Source: Dicyema japonicum
Lineage: Eukaryota; Dicyemida; Rhombozoa; Dicyemidae
NCBI GenBank assembly: GCA_011109175.1
Contig: RDEW01000051.1
Coordinates: 56,685-120,684, forward strand
Direction of reading: 5' to 3'
DNA: 64,000 bases
The position numbers and the translations under genes were made by a program. The notes under the pieces were generated by a model, which worked only from the letters and a program-made list of their open reading frames with translations, was not told where the DNA came from and did no database searches. Below are positions 27,381 through 37,238 of the stretch, piece after piece (position 1 is the stretch's first letter; each line of letters opens with the position of its first letter).

Positions 27381-28821
27381 TAAAACGCTGTCGAGTTGGC
27401 TGTGCTCCTTTTGTATTGGAATGGAGGCCCCCAGGCGGGAAAAAATAACTCAGTCAAACTTTACACTGCCACATACAGACCATACTCTCTTGAAGATCTC
27501 GAACCTCAGGAAAACCATGAAAATCCCAGTAAAAATCCCTAAAGGAGTACGAATTGCCGCAGCAACGTGTCTTTCAGATGCCATTGATCACGCACTATCC
27601 TCTGACAGTTGGGAATCCTGGCTAAAACTTATATGCTTTGCACCTGTCGCACTCGGAATACCTACAAAGGAATCTGAGGACAATAATAAAGAAACAAACT
27701 CCCGACTCAACTTATCCGGGAAACTGAAACGAAACATAATGAATTTTAGCTGTCATAACATACACGCAATACTTGAACATCCACTTCATGTCAATGAGTT
27801 AGAAACCAGAGGAGCATTCATCAAAGATGCCCCCAACAAACTAAAGGAGAGAGTAAACCGGAAACTTCTGGAAGGCGACGTGCGGGCAGCCTTACGAGTT
27901 ATCACATCCGATGACACAGTATTGTCCTGTACCTCCGAGGTCCTAAATACCTTAATACTAAAGCATCCAGATGCACCGACTGACTATGAAAAGTTTTTGA
28001 ATCCTGAAGGAACCCAGGAGATAATCATTACTGAATCCGAAGTGCGCCACGGAATAACTTCCTTCGCGGCTAGCAGCGGTGGAGGCTTGGAAGGGTTACG
28101 TCCTGGCCATATTAAGGACCTTACGTCCACTTACACCTCGGAAGCTGGACGGTGTCTTGTCAAATCAATTACGGACCTAATCAGAAAAATGGTTAACGGC
28201 GACATCCCAAAATATGCCAGAGAATTGCTCTTCTCTGCAAGGCTACTTGCTTTCAAAAAACCCAACGGAGGAATCCGCCCCATTGCGGTCGGGAACTATT
28301 TTAGAAAACTTGCAGCAAAAGTAGCATCGACCATGGTGAGCAGACAACTCGGAGAGGAGTTCTTTCCTAAACAAATGGGTGTTAGTATCCAGAACGGATG
28401 TGAGGTTGCGGTTCATGCAGCAAGGCGTTTCTTCACACAGAAAAATATCTCAAATGAATGCATTGGAATCAAGTTGGACATAACGAATGCCTTTAATTCT
28501 CTCAGAAGAGACGAAATTATGAAAACGTGTTGGAAGAGGGCTCCAAAGCTTTTCCCTCTTGTCAATCTATCCTATGGTGAAGATACGTCTTTGGTTTTTG
28601 AAAATGAAATTATTAAATCAAAAACGGGTGTACAACAAGGAGATCCGCTCGGACCTCTATTATTTGCCTTGACCATTGAGGTTGTGAGCTCAATTGATGC
28701 TCAGCTAAATCTCTGGTACCTCGATGATGCCACAATTGGAGGATCGTTCAAAGAAACATACAATTCATTACGTAAAGCGTTACCAGCTTTAAAACATTTG
28801 GGCTTGGACATCAATATTTGA
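27381..28821 (+). CDS. LINE-B reverse-transcriptase fragment with an intact 466-aa ORF
   Basis: The ORF 27,421-28,821 is open throughout. It contains a pre-RT region, the RT blocks GGIRPIAVGN, KLDITNAFNS, GVQQGDPLGPL and the catalytic YLDD near residue 440. It then stops about 25 residues later, far short of the thumb and C-terminal region that the related minus-strand copy at 50,106-53,060 still has. It also lacks that copy's N-terminal PHD finger. It begins within 40 bp of the LINE-A 3' end. So it is a double-truncated copy that happens to keep an open frame; a protein product is possible but not shown. Type: non-LTR retrotransposon, family not named with confidence. Confidence 0.8.
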
Positions 28822-28965
28822 TAAAATAATTAAAAAAAATATTTTTTTTAATTTTTTTCTAAGTCCAAGGTGGAACGCGTAGCGCCTGTGACATAATATC
28901 TATACGCGGATGGATAACAAAGACTCTCAGGACGGTGGAACAATAAATTTGTGGATGATCTAGAG
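28822..28965. other. Spacer between LINE-B fragment and hAT element
   Basis: An A/T-run tract followed by ordinary sequence that ends in the left target-site copy ATCTAGAG (28,958-28,965). No gene is seen. Confidence 0.5.
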
Positions 28966-29911
28966 CAAAGGTTGTCAAACGGTGTGCCGCAAGACAATTT
29001 CTAGTGTGCCGCCTGCCAAATACAAATTTGAATAAATTTATATACATTTTTGACCTAATTAATTTAAAAAGATAAACGAATTAAAATAATTACTAAAATT
29101 AAAATAGTCATTTTTTTATTATACATTAAATGACATTTACATTGGTTAACCATTATTTATTAATTTTTTAATAACGTGCGCATTAACGTGCCCATCAACG
29201 TTCTTATGGGTAAATCAGTTCGTCGTTCTTATAAAGATTCTTATTTGTCATTTGGATTTATATGCAAAGATAAAAATAAACTACCTCAATGTCTAATTTG
29301 CATGGATTTTTGGCAAGTGATGCTATGGTTCCTAGCAAACTAAAGAGACATTTTACTTCCAAGCATCCGGACTATTCCGAAAAATCTGTGGATTATTTTA
29401 TCCATTTGAAAAAACAACTTAAATATTATTTGGTTTTTACTATGAATCGTAGATCTAGTCAAATGATGTTCAGTGAAACTTTTGTAAACACAAAGGAATC
29501 ATTGAAATGTTCATACCTGATCTCAGAAGTGATAGCAAAACAACTAAAACCTCACAATATTGGCGAAAACTTGATAATACCTGCTTGTCGTATTATTGCT
29601 CGGACTATGTTTGGTCATAAATATGAACAAAAAATAATGAAGATACCTTTGTCAGATAACACTGTTTCTCGTCGGATTTGTACTGATATGCGAGTGTCTT
29701 TGTTAACCATTCGACCTGATATTGATGATATATGCAAAAACAATAATAATTAAGAATTTATTTTTTATTAATAAAAATTTGGGCATTATTTACCAATTTT
29801 AGTACTTAGTTTTACACATCTTAAAAATTTAATTTTTTATTTTTTAATGTGTGCCGTAGATTATTTTTTTACGATTAGTGTGCCGCGAGAATTATTTTTT
29901 GAAAAGCTCTG
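28966..29911 (+). mobile_element. hAT-family DNA transposon, internally deleted, 8-bp TSD
   Basis: The element is bounded by the direct repeat ATCTAGAG at 28,958-28,965 and 29,912-29,919. Its ends are imperfect inverted repeats: CAAAGGTTGTCAAA at the left and, reading in from the right, CAGAGCTTTTCAAA, each followed by GTGCCGC-type inner repeats. An 8-bp duplication and CA.AG-type ends fit hAT elements. At 946 bp it is far shorter than an autonomous element. Confidence 0.88.
29206..29756 (+). pseudogene. hAT transposase N-terminus (BED finger, ZBED5/Buster-like), truncated
   Basis: From the ATG at 29,206 the frame gives a BED-type zinc finger (CLIC, then PSKLKRHF and KHP), with a one-base slip at the TTTTT run near 29,306 splitting it from the rest. 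The rest (29,289-29,753) includes the conserved block ENLIIPACR and the PLSDNTVSRRI block typical of ZBED5/FAM200-like hAT transposases. The catalytic DDE core and dimerisation domain are missing. The element can no longer move by itself. Confidence 0.85.
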
Positions 29912-29919
29912 ATCTAGAG

Positions 29920-30349
29920 TGTGTTGGAGAAGTCCAAACACTAAATTTCTCTTAGAAAAGGCTTTTTTGCTAAAAAGGAAATATTTCTAACTAATTTATA
30001 AACATTAATTTTGTAAAATAAACTGGCCTTATTAGATATTTTATTTCTCAATTAATACATTTGTAAATTCTAATGGTTTTTAAATATTTTTAATTTTTTT
30101 TAATTCAGTGACGATTTATCAGACTGTGAAAATAATTTAACACGAAGGAACAGAATCATTTACAATAAAATAAATCTCATAATGACTATTCTCGTGTATC
30201 TCTGGCAATTATCCTCATATCTTTAGTGCTTGTTGATACGATAACTAACTTTTCAGTATTATTAGGATCTTTAGAGTTTTTCGATTTACAAAGTTTTCTG
30301 TCTTCTTTTTTGTCATTCTTAATGATAAATTTCATGAATTATAAGTTTA
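29920..30349. other. AT-rich spacer with one 49-codon ORF on the minus strand
   Basis: The spacer is mostly low-complexity. Complement 30,186-30,335 is a clean 49-codon frame starting with ATG and rich in Lys, Asp and Asn. It has no domain I recognise and no supporting splice signals, so I treat it as a possible small ORF only. Confidence 0.3.
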
Positions 30350-30660
30350 AGCCGCGTGGTTAATTGGTTAATTTTTTCTGCTTGCTTGTTCCTCCTCTCT
30401 CTTCCTAATAAAGTGGCGTCATGTGATCCACCTGTCTAGGTGACGCCCAGTGCCAGGCCGGTACGAAAAAAAATCATTTGCTCTTCCCCACTCTACTTGA
30501 GGGGTTTCCACAACTGCATGTAATAGGCGTCTTACCTTTTATGCTGACTCCGGATGGACTCTGTTTCTGTAGAAGTGGAAACTGGATATACTTAATTAGT
30601 TGTTTACTTTGACTTCTTTATCGGTGTATCCGGGTTTAATAAATAAATTAAACTGTACTC
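30350..30660 (+). mobile_element. SINE-2 copy 1
   Basis: A pol-III A-box-like start (TGGTTAATTGG near 30,358) is followed by a core GCGTCATGTGATCCACCT, an internal CCCAGTGCCAGGCCGG, a CTTGAGGGGTTTCC block, GTGGAAACTGGATAT and a T/A-rich tail. The same order of blocks is found at 35,850-36,145, 46,885-47,085 and, inverted, 57,605-57,900, so this is a dispersed repeat family of roughly 250-310 bp. Confidence 0.7.
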
Positions 30661-31210
30661 TTCATTATCCTTTACAAACATTTTTAGAGACATTAAGTCA
30701 ATTGGTTGAGGTGGTGACGTCCCTCTATAGCACATATGTCTAATACGTATTTGAATAATCCTTTTCTGGTTTTCTACCCTTACCTTGGGAAAGGCTAATT
30801 AAGAGGATTGTTCAGACGCGGCACGAATAGAATTATAGTTTATATGATTCTATGTAGTTGCTTATAATAATAATTAAGTCAAAGTAGAAAATTTGTTAGC
30901 CTCCTGATTTTATCTGCAAAAAGAACGCCAATAAAAATGACGTAATTTTTTTTATAAAATACGTTAGCGTAAATTTTTAAATATTTAGTATAAAATTTTA
31001 AGCTCAGGCTAGACAAATGCACATGCTATTAGTCTCTAGGATAAAGTACTAGGCGGCCTATCATATAGTGTTTTCCCATCAATAACGACACTTCGTCAAT
31101 CACTATATTTTAATTGTATTCCGTAGTTTTCCCAAATTCTAAAAATAGTGTGTAATCGATAAAAAACTAAAATATTTGACTTTAATCCAAAATGAATCAA
31201 TCAGTCACCA
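30661..31210. repeat. Spacer with a low-copy dispersed repeat shared with 34,794-34,905
   Basis: Two short blocks recur: GGTGGTGACGTCCCTCTAT near 30,710 (compare 34,797) and TTCCCATCAATAACGACAC near 31,072 (compare 34,868). They lie ~360 bp apart here but ~70 bp apart at 34.8 kb, so one copy has an insertion or the other a deletion. No gene is seen. Confidence 0.5.
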
Positions 31211-31690
31211 TTATAGTTCGTGTTCTGAAACCACATGAAAGGGACACTGCTTGCCTTTAGACCGGAAATCATTCTCACAGACACACTCATAAGTTCCCGG
31301 CAAATTAATACAAGGATTATTTCCACAAGGCTTGAATTCTGAGCATTCGTCAACGTCATCACAGCTGTTTAGATCAGAATTATGAACATAGCCAAGATCG
31401 CAAGTCCTGCAGTCTGTGTAATCCTTACAAGTCTTGCAGGAAGGATGACATTCTACAAGTAAACCTCCAAGTATTACTCGTGCACTTTTCCCCATCAAAA
31501 TAATAATCTGTGAGACATTGCCGACAATCATCTCCAAAGTGGCCGGGCAGACAAACACATCTCCCAGATCCAGAGCGAGTCCCATTTCCCTATAAATAAG
31601 TTCGAATAATACATCACATTCACAATTTTTCCCTCTTTGATCATCACAGGGTAAACAAGAAAGGCCAAACAGGCAAGTTTGTCAACACAC
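31211..31690 (-). CDS. CRELD-like protein, C-terminal half
   Basis: Read on the minus strand with two tiny introns (31,590-31,612, 23 nt; 31,453-31,477, 25 nt) this gives a cysteine-rich chain in the order seen in CRELD proteins: CECDGNGTR.GSG.C.C, a C..CHPSCKTC furin-like knot, then CDDVDEC...CINLPGTYECVC, a calcium-binding EGF module. CRELD2-type proteins act in the ER lumen in disulfide folding. The C-terminus EHEL resembles a KDEL-type ER-retrieval signal. The N-terminal part is not readable upstream of about 31,690, where a retrotransposon fragment soon begins, so the gene may be 5'-truncated or have exons I could not place. Confidence 0.82.
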
Positions 31691-31829
31691 GTTAGATGGT
31701 TGGCAGTGTTAATTAATTAAATTATTGAAGAAAAACTAACTACCAAACTACCCGTCTTCTTTCCCCCTGGTATCCATCATCTGCGCCTTATCACTAGTGT
31801 TAAAAAACTGGTTTTCCTCAAGATCTGTC

Positions 31830-32130
31830 CTCTCATAACTCTACCATCTTATCTACACAAATACGCGATGGAAACTCATCAACAACTCATCTAACAAAAC
31901 TTGTTCAGTTCATTTCGGACGGCCTGAATACCCCAATTCCACACGAGAGAACCGTGCTGGTCTCAGTAGATGTAGAGAAGGCTTTTGACTCAATATCCCG
32001 GAAGATCCTTACAGCCAAAATTTTTACGACGTCGATCCACCCTAAATTCAAGTCATGGTTGGCTAACTTCATCAACGGCCGAGTGGTTGCAGACAACCAG
32101 AAATCAAACCGCGATACCTTCCAAATAGAA
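31830..32130 (+). pseudogene. LINE-C-like reverse transcriptase fragment
   Basis: A plus-strand frame reads VLVSVDVEKAFDSISRKIL around 31,955-32,010, preceded by a stretch matching the region before the RT catalytic core of LINE-C at 53.8-53.95 kb. Neither end of the element is present; the right side runs to the assembly gap. It lies head to head with the CRELD fragment and may have disrupted its 5' end. Confidence 0.75.
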
Positions 32131-32196
32131 TGAATCCCCGTTTCCCATTAAGAAAACCCTTTCAAGCCTTTCCTCACATTCACTCATTAAGTGGAC

Positions 32197-32708
32197 NNNN
32201 NNNNNNNNNNNNNNNNNNNNNNNNNNNNNNNNNNNNNNNNNNNNNNNNNNNNNNNNNNNNNNNNNNNNNNNNNNNNNNNNNNNNNNNNNNNNNNNNNNNN
32301 NNNNNNNNNNNNNNNNNNNNNNNNNNNNNNNNNNNNNNNNNNNNNNNNNNNNNNNNNNNNNNNNNNNNNNNNNNNNNNNNNNNNNNNNNNNNNNNNNNNN
32401 NNNNNNNNNNNNNNNNNNNNNNNNNNNNNNNNNNNNNNNNNNNNNNNNNNNNNNNNNNNNNNNNNNNNNNNNNNNNNNNNNNNNNNNNNNNNNNNNNNNN
32501 NNNNNNNNNNNNNNNNNNNNNNNNNNNNNNNNNNNNNNNNNNNNNNNNNNNNNNNNNNNNNNNNNNNNNNNNNNNNNNNNNNNNNNNNNNNNNNNNNNNN
32601 NNNNNNNNNNNNNNNNNNNNNNNNNNNNNNNNNNNNNNNNNNNNNNNNNNNNNNNNNNNNNNNNNNNNNNNNNNNNNNNNNNNNNNNNNNNNNNNNNNNN
32701 NNNNNNNN
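32197..32708. other. Assembly gap (512 N)
   Basis: A run of unknown bases. The sequence to its right is a 105-bp tandem repeat, so the gap probably marks a collapsed or unreadable part of that minisatellite together with the 5' end of the USP gene. Confidence 0.95.
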
Positions 32709-34060
32709 TCTGTTTCGAACAGACTGACCACGTAACGAAAATATTGACGAGCCATGGGCAACAATCAAAGAGGGTGCCCACGATGAAGAAAACAGTGCTC
32801 GGACTGGAGGAATCTATTTCGAACAGACTGACCACGTGAACGAAAATATTGACGAGCCATGGGCAACAATCAAAGAGGGTGCCCACGATGAAGAAAACAG
32901 TGCTCGGACTGGAGGAATCTGTTTCGAACAGACTGACCACGTGAACGAAAATATTGACGAGCCATGGGCAACAATCAAAGAGGGTGTCCACGATGAAGAA
33001 AACAGTGCTCGGACTGTAGGAATCTGTTTTGAACAGACTGACCACGTGAACGAAAATATTGACGAGTCGTGGGTAGCAATAAAGGAGGGTGGTCGTGTGG
33101 ATGAGAACATTGTTGAGACTAGAGGTATGTATGTCAAAGAGGATGACCACGTGGAAGGAAATGAAGAAATTGGGCGTTTAGTGATGAAAGTTGAACATAA
33201 TGGATTTCGAGATGAGACTAATAAACTAGAAGAATTAATGATTCCGGGCCAGGCAGGTGTAATACAGGAGACTGTAGAGATGGATGACTATCCAGTACTA
33301 CAGGAAGACTTGAAACATGAATTAATAAAGGAAGAGGAGTCTGAACTCGTAGTATTCCCTAACATGATGAAAGAAAAGGCAATGGGTGGAAGAATGAGTA
33401 GTATTTGACTATATAAGAGATTCGTGTGACTTGGACGGAGTTCAGGATAATACGGAAAGCTCGGGAGAGGGATGTGATTGTATCTCCAAGAAGTTAAAAG
33501 GCGGGAAAATTTCGTCATATTTTTCTTCCTTATCGCAAAATAATAAGGTAAGGGGTTGATTAATGTGCAGAGTTCGATAACCCTAGAGCATGTCATGAAT
33601 AACTTCTTTATGGATGAACTACTTCAATATGATAACAAAATATGCAGTTCTTGCAAAGCCTTACAGCCGGTTGTCCGTCGTTCCACCTGGTTGACTGTTT
33701 TGCCACGTGTTCTTGTCCTCCACCTGATGAGATTTATTATACATGTTCGGGTTTGCTTATTTGTAGAAAAGTGGGAGAATCTATAAGGGAGACAGGGCTG
33801 TTGAGATTGAGGAAGTCATTGATATGGCCCCTTACTGTGACCCTGAGATTGAATTGAAAGGAGAAACCCGATATGTGCTGTCTGGTGCTATCTCCCACTC
33901 AGGAACCCTGGACCGTGGACATTATACTGCATTTGTTAAGATATTGACAGCAAGTGGTGAGAAATGGATGAATGCCAATGATGATTACTCCAGAGAAGCC
34001 TCGTTTGAGGAGATCAATAGCAATCAAAGTATATATGTCTTATTTTATTCGCGATTATGA
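32709..34060 (+). CDS. Ubiquitin-specific protease (USP/UCH family), 5' end in gap
   Basis: Removes ubiquitin from proteins. With three introns taken out (33,398-33,419, 22 nt; 33,548-33,570, 23 nt; 33,745-33,766, 22 nt) the protein continues from the acidic repeats into the USP catalytic C-half: LEHVMNNFF, a CSSC finger pair, LPRVLVLHLMRF, and the His box SHSGTLDRGHYTAFVK with the catalytic His, ending YVLFYSRL. The catalytic Cys box, normally N-terminal, is not in the visible sequence and must lie in the gap or be missing. The ~35-residue repeats sit where USPs often have insertions between the Cys and His boxes. The first codons after the gap are frameshifted by the one-base defect in the repeat. 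Which USP it is I cannot say. Confidence 0.88.
32726..33249 (+). repeat. Coding minisatellite, 105-bp unit, five visible copies
   Basis: Units start with GACCACGTG at 32,726, 32,830, 32,935, 33,040 and 33,145. The first four are nearly identical and the fifth is diverged. 105 bp is 35 codons, so the repeat keeps frame and adds a 35-residue acidic module beginning D-H-V-N-E-N-I-D-E. Every unit contains the palindrome CACGTG except the first, where one base is missing (CACGTA), breaking the frame next to the gap. Confidence 0.93.
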
Positions 34061-35089
34061 CATTTGGGTTTCTATTTTCATAAAATTATTTTTCTTGATT
34101 GTGAATTGTTCAATTGGTGTTGAGTTGGTGACGTAGGTGTAGTGCACTTAATGTTTTCGCCCCTCAATGTGGATGTAACCATTTTTAGACTCTGGATCGT
34201 TAGATGCTCAGATGTCAGAGTTTGAATTCCGTATGAAATTTGATATGTCTGTTTTGGGAGCAACGATAAATACCTGAGTGTTCTAGATAATATAGAGGGT
34301 TCCCTATGTGGTAAGTGTTCCAATTGATACAGCAAAATAATCAATCTAGTAAGTATTGCAGTCACCTTCGCAAGGACCATAATTCTTATACATCCGCATG
34401 GGTAGGGCACAAACTTGATGTTGGAGTAAGGAAATGGTAACTAGTCATTGAGAGGGTGAGCTCATGTAAACAATCTGGTTCCACATTGAGGTATTCAAGT
34501 GCCATATGTTTGAAAAGGTGTCACCAAAAACGAAACAGAGCCACTCACTTTCCTCATTTGATTATCGAATGGGCTCCTCCTTTTACTGTGAAACCACAAT
34601 AGCTATAGTTTTACCCGTCAGAAACTAACTTCAAATTTCTTCGGTCGTGTGCAAGAAATTTGGAGTCCATTTCAAATCAATGAACTCGAGACTAAAAGGA
34701 GCAGTGGAGCAAATATTACATAAAGCCTTCCTTTTATTTTTCTTGGCTAATTCAGCCCGAGGATTATCCTGAACTGCCTTAGATGAAACGGTTAAGGTGG
34801 TGACGTGCCTCTATTGCATACATTTCTAATAGGCCTCAGGTATTTCATCCAAAAATTAATAATATTGGGTTTCCCGATCAATAGCGTCACTAAATAACCT
34901 TTTTTAATTTGTATCATTTTCAGCCTCTTTTCTAAAAACAGTTTATCCATGTGCTGAATATAAATTCTCAATTTGATTGAGAAATAGTGAGTAAGGGGTA
35001 ATGGAAGTTTTCTACTTCAATCGATTCTTTAAAGTCTGTCTGGTGACATCGGATCGTGGGTTCGAATCCGAAAAATTGAGTTTTCAGCG
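34061..35089. repeat. Gene-poor stretch with SINE-like fragments
   Basis: 34,130-34,190 shares a block (TTAATGTTTTCGCCCCTCAA) with 42,720-42,760, and both are followed by a degenerate pol-III B-box (GTTTGAATTCC near 34,225; GGTTCGAGTTC near 42,840), suggesting a tRNA-derived family. 34,794-34,905 is the second copy of the repeat at 30.7-31.1 kb. A perfect B-box core GGTTCGAATCC lies near 35,069, just before the next gene. I see nothing in 34,340-34,790. Confidence 0.45.
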
Positions 35090-35432
35090 ATGGTCAATCC
35101 TCGTCATACAGATCCCACCCGTGAGGCACGAATCCTTTTGACACGACACAGCTGTTGAAAAGGATCTTCCAACCTTCAAATCCACTGATGAAGATTACAT
35201 TATGAAAACTCTTCTGCCGAAGAATGTCCGTTACGATAAGACGTTTGATGAAAATGGTAAAGGGCGAATCTACTTCGCGGAAACTTGTAGTGGACTATTG
35301 GAAGGCGGCGTAAGCATATGTTCCCCTTGGGGTCCTTCCTTGGAAGAATTACCTGTGACTCTGCTGGACTTACCAAAGATCGTAAGCCTGGGGTCGATAA
35401 ATAAGAACCCCAAAATCCCGCACGTTGTGTAG
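35090..35432 (+). CDS. Spliced gene of unknown function
   Basis: ATG at 35,090 opens a short first exon (10 codons and one base). A 31-nt GTGAG...ACAG intron (35,121-35,151) joins it in phase to a long open exon with ordinary mixed composition: it reads VEKDLPTFKSTDEDYIMKTL and continues through RYDKTFDENGKGRIYFAE. Further GTAAGC sites at 35,309 and 35,389 could start more introns; the second would give a 24-nt intron ending at 35,412. The frame ends at 35,432, but more 3' exons are possible. No family is recognised. Protein-like composition and splice continuity are the only support. Confidence 0.5.
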
Positions 35433-35849
35433 AGGAAAACCCCTGTAAACTTCTTTGAATAGGAACGGCCTGGTTACCAGTCGATGGTACAGCAAAATAG
35501 GAACGCTGTAGAAACCTCGAATGTAAGGAATTAATAAGTCACGGTAACTCAAGCCTTTTAATGACACTTCTGTAACAAGTGGTTGGAATTCTTCTGAATG
35601 GAAGTGGCCTTTCTTGAGAATAATCATGGGATCCAGTTCCCCAGATTTGTGGTGAGGCGATTAAAACATTTGTGTTAGAGAACATGATTGGTTCTATTGT
35701 GTCCTCCAATGACAATCCTGAGCACTATCGTATATAGAAGATGAGGTGCTCCGTTTCAACTGAGATCACGGAAGCTCGGTGGAGATTCTATTGCTTGAAC
35801 ATTCACCAGTCTACTCTTTATTGGTGGTGGACTCTGTTTTATGCCAGCT
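35433..35849. repeat. Repeat collinear with 57,930-58,010, interrupted
   Basis: 35,440-35,545 matches 57,932-58,010 in inverted orientation, in the correct order with the adjoining SINE-2 copies, so the two loci share a composite repeat longer than the SINE. About 300 bp here (35,546-35,850) has no counterpart there and contains a block at 35,808-35,836 that matches a Mic60 exon (see findings). Confidence 0.55.
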
Positions 35850-36145
35850 AGAATTTTGCTAGCGAATTTGTTTATTTATCCCCCAGTCCCTTCGACCAGG
35901 TATGTAGCGGTCGGGGGATTCCTTACTCCTCGCATTATTCAAATCCTAATAGGCGTTGATCCACCAGTGTCTGACCAGCATCCAAAAAGGATATCTCTCG
36001 TCTCTACTCCACTGGAGGGGTTCCGGGTATGGAAGGACTTGGCTCGAAAAAAACAAGTCTTACTCTGACTGTGGGAACTGGATATCTCCCAATCTTAACC
36101 TCTTTCCGGTATTCCCGTTGTTTTTATTATATTAACCACCGATCA
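35850..36145 (+). mobile_element. SINE-2 copy 2
   Basis: It matches the inverted copy at 57,605-57,900 over its whole length (blocks TTATTTATCCCCCAGTCCC, GACCAGCATCCAAAAAG, GGAGGGGTTCC, GGGAACTGGATATCTCCC, CTTTCCGGTATTCCCGTTG). Through the central and 3' blocks it matches the copies at 30.4 and 46.9 kb. Confidence 0.8.
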
Positions 36146-36469
36146 AGGTTTCAAGGTTTTTTTAACAAAAAATAGCCTCGTCCCATGATTTTTGAGACTG
36201 TTCTTCTATGGAAAAAAACATCAACACCAAACTTCTGAGACTGCTTCGTCAAAAGATCAAGAAGTTTTGAGCATAATCTCTAACGAAAGGAAATCGCCAA
36301 AATGGCACAAAGGAGGATATGGAGTGCAACATCGGGAGTTGTCTGCATGACAGTGGATGTCCTTTCCTGTCTGATTACATCTACATCGAGTCCTAGCCAA
36401 AGAGGACCTCCACCAGGCGTATCTTCATCCAATTTACTACCAACTTCATCCCATGATAATATCGGATGT
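36146..36469 (+). CDS. Possible two-exon small basic protein
   Basis: ATG at 36,208 begins 18 codons rich in Lys, Leu and Arg. A 26-nt intron (36,264-36,289, GTTTT...GAAAG) would join them to a second exon ending at 36,350, giving a 38-residue basic peptide. It rests only on frame continuity and intron length; the rest of the interval shows nothing. Confidence 0.25.
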
Positions 36470-36720
36470 TAGTTCGTTGGTTAATGCACTTCCGCGTTGC
36501 CAGTAAACGGTGTTTATGGTTCCGTCAGTCATGACTGCGCGTTCCACGGTTTATGCGTATCGTGGATTCAAGGGGCATTGGATGCTGGAACTCTCCAGAA
36601 ATCGAACGTTCCGTGATTTTGGAGGCTCATCGGGCAAAGATGAGGTCGCAGTTATAATACACCGGGATCACGTGATAATTAGTTTGGTTTTACCGCGGTG
36701 TTGGGTTGGTAGATAAAAAT
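36470..36720 (+). mobile_element. SINE-3, tRNA-derived head with a LINE-C tail
   Basis: The head reads like a tRNA gene: GTTAGTTCGTTGGTTAATGC (A-box region) followed ~35 nt later by a degenerate B-box (ATGGTTCCGTC). The last ~100 bp, from GGGCAAAGATGAGGTC through GATCACGTGATAATTAG to GTGTTGGGTTG, is the same 3' tail found on the LINE-C copies at 50,010-50,100 and 54,820-54,880. A tRNA head plus a LINE tail is the standard design of a SINE mobilised by its partner LINE. Confidence 0.82.
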
Positions 36721-36805
36721 AATACTGACATTTTGAGCCTCTGTCAAAACCAAAGTCCTTCGTGGGGTTTCTTGAAATTTAAATTCAGTTTTTTTTAAGC
36801 CATCG

Positions 36806-37238
36806 GTGTCGAGTCACTTTAACCTTCTCCAACAATCATCTTGTACCCCAGATACCTGGAAGCCAATCCTCTTGTGCTTGTACACAAATCGATTAGGGAA
36901 GAGAACCTCTGGATCGACCGAGTTTTCTTTGCCTGCGACAGAGATAAGCGAAGCAGGCCTTCTTCATAAAGTGGGGGAATCCGACTCCGCATCTGAGGGT
37001 CGTGAGTAAAGGAATGATCCATAAATCTCACAGAATTACGTGCCGACATACCCGACGACCAATTTACCGTTGACCACAAGAAATTTAAAATAATAAGGGG
37101 TACGAACAACTATGGGGGTCGGTAATAGCAGCCAGTGTTCTTTTAGTCATTCCGACGCAGAACATGTGGAAACGAATTCTGGTTAAAGTCTCAAATTCAT
37201 TGAATTTCGTTTCCAAATCAGGGAATTTGCTGTACTGA
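36806..37238 (+). CDS. Spliced gene of unknown function, 5' end unresolved
   Basis: A 67-codon open stretch without an ATG leads into a 32-nt GTGAGT intron (37,002-37,033). Then comes an exon containing DDQFTVDHKKFKIIRG, a 25-nt intron (37,122-37,146), an exon HSDAEHVETNSG, a 40-nt intron (37,182-37,221) and a short last exon ending at 37,238. Four consecutive exons that join in frame through short GT..AG introns make a real gene likely. I do not recognise the product, and the first exon is missing or lies in the retroelement debris upstream. Confidence 0.45.

Noticed and set aside
14797-28850. Shared AT palindrome (AATTAAAAAAAATATTTTTT) at 14.8 and 28.83 kb as ends of a giant element
   Set aside because: The word is low-complexity and self-complementary; a chance match in AT-rich DNA is the simpler explanation.
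32180-33150. Long minus- and plus-strand ORFs through the N run and the minisatellite
   Set aside because: They are open only because N was translated as unknown residues or because they are the antisense of the USP repeats.
32726-33249. CRISPR array
   Set aside because: Units are contiguous 105-bp copies without unique spacers, in a eukaryotic coding exon.
35370-35627. 85-codon minus-strand gene
   Set aside because: It overlaps a dispersed repeat shared with 57.9-58.0 kb, where the same frame is broken.
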